Source: a delta proteobacterium ML8_F1 (GTDB lineage: Bacteria; Bacillota; Clostridia; Peptostreptococcales; Acidaminobacteraceae). From it: a DNA stretch of 58,071 nucleotides. Position numbers and translations under genes: made by a program. This document shows positions 57,925 to 58,071 of the stretch, in pieces (position 1 is the stretch's first letter; every line of letters starts with the position of its first letter). The notes below the pieces were generated by a model that was not told the DNA's origin, ran no database searches, and saw only the letters and a program-made list of their open reading frames with translations. The DNA is taken from assembly GCA_002029975.1 (NCBI GenBank), contig LQBE01000015.1, forward strand, positions 176 through 58,246, given 5' to 3'.

Positions 57925-58071
57925 TGCTATCCCTCCGCAACCCTTGGACCCGAAACAGATTCATGAATCTGCCTGAGTCGTATGAAGCCTCTTTGGTTTT
58001 AACCGCCGGCTGATGAGCCTCGGGACCGTCAGTCCCGGCCTGTGGCCTAGAGGTCCCATCAAAATTCTGTG
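57902..58071 (-). CDS. Possible 3' end of an upstream gene (edge fragment)
   Basis: The minus strand has an open frame from the window edge to a TGA at 57902-57904, overlapping the CHAD start by 23 bases. The visible residues (SRPQAGTDGPEAHQPAVK, then FMNLFRV) are hydrophilic, tail-like and not recognisable. Given the CHAD neighbour, a polyphosphate-related gene is possible, but nothing in the fragment shows it. Confidence 0.25.
   Translation of the reverse strand, partial: QNFDGTSRPQAGTDGPEAHQPAVKTKEASYDSGRFMNLFRVQGLRRDSSGRHSKQ

Noticed and set aside
1-58071. Mobile elements, prophage genes, tRNA or rRNA genes
   Set aside because: No transposase, integrase, phage structural gene or tRNA/rRNA sequence was seen; the cluster reads as a stable chromosome segment.

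Overview
The window looks like part of the chromosome of a strictly anaerobic, fermentative member of the Clostridia (Bacillota) with roughly balanced GC. The evidence is a T-box leader, strong AAGGAGG-type ribosome binding sites with several TTG and GTG starts, tandem cyclic-di-GMP-I riboswitches, a sortase, ferredoxin-dependent 2-oxoacid and aldehyde oxidoreductases, an acetoin dehydrogenase operon and Asn-tRNA synthesis through an archaeal-type AspRS plus GatCAB. No rRNA, tRNA, CRISPR array, intact insertion sequence or prophage was seen. The species cannot be named from the sequence.

Layout, left to right. (1) 1-3.6 kb is cell-surface: the 3' end of an SdrD-B/DUF11 adhesin, a class D sortase, then two tandem c-di-GMP riboswitches ahead of a secreted transglutaminase-like protein, and an unidentified hairpin-rich stretch. 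(2) 3.6-8.9 kb is housekeeping: pepP-ridA, a CPBP protease, and pgi-ROK kinase-nitroreductase. (3) 9.0-18.3 kb is a tungsten/molybdenum cofactor block on the minus strand: moaB, moeA, moeA-PBP fusion, moaA, moaC, then aldehyde ferredoxin oxidoreductase, its radical-SAM maturase, a MoaD-like sulfur carrier and a ThiF/MoeB-like enzyme. (4) 18.6-26.9 kb is alpha-glucan metabolism: lacI-malQ-glgP under a perfect palindromic operator, an alpha-amylase, a PucR-type regulator and an MsmX/UgpC-type ATPase.

(5) 27-35 kb holds a class I glutamine-amidotransferase-like hydrolase, a TetR regulator with a small membrane protein, a choline/carnitine acyltransferase-family protein (unexpected in this kind of bacterium), a two-subunit 2-oxoacid:ferredoxin oxidoreductase, and a class V aminotransferase with a GntR regulator. 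(6) 35.3-40.2 kb is aspS-gatCAB behind a T-box whose specifier region reads GAAC, overlapping Glu and Asn codons. (7) 40.6-50.4 kb holds an aminotransferase, the sigma-54 activator acoR, and acoA-acoB-acoX-acoC-nudix-acoL behind a near-perfect -24/-12 promoter.

(8) 50.4-54.2 kb is tupA-tupB-tupC for tungstate import plus a regulator made of a ModE-type helix-turn-helix and a TupA-like ligand domain; repeated TTATGCA boxes overlap the predicted tupA promoter. This links to block 3: tungstate is imported, sensed, built into the pterin cofactor and delivered to the aldehyde oxidoreductase. (9) 54.2-58.1 kb holds a DUF429 protein, a metal-binding HMA protein, a small tryptophan-rich ORF, a poorly coding stretch, nudC, a CHAD-domain protein and a possible gene fragment at the edge.

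The most interesting items are the tandem c-di-GMP control of a surface module, the tungstate circuit that reuses one periplasmic-binding-protein-like fold in three proteins, a Moco-RNA-like element lying antisense to the genes around it, the two-codon T-box, the bacterial carnitine acyltransferase next to a 2-oxoacid oxidoreductase, and the unidentified structured region at 3.3-3.6 kb.
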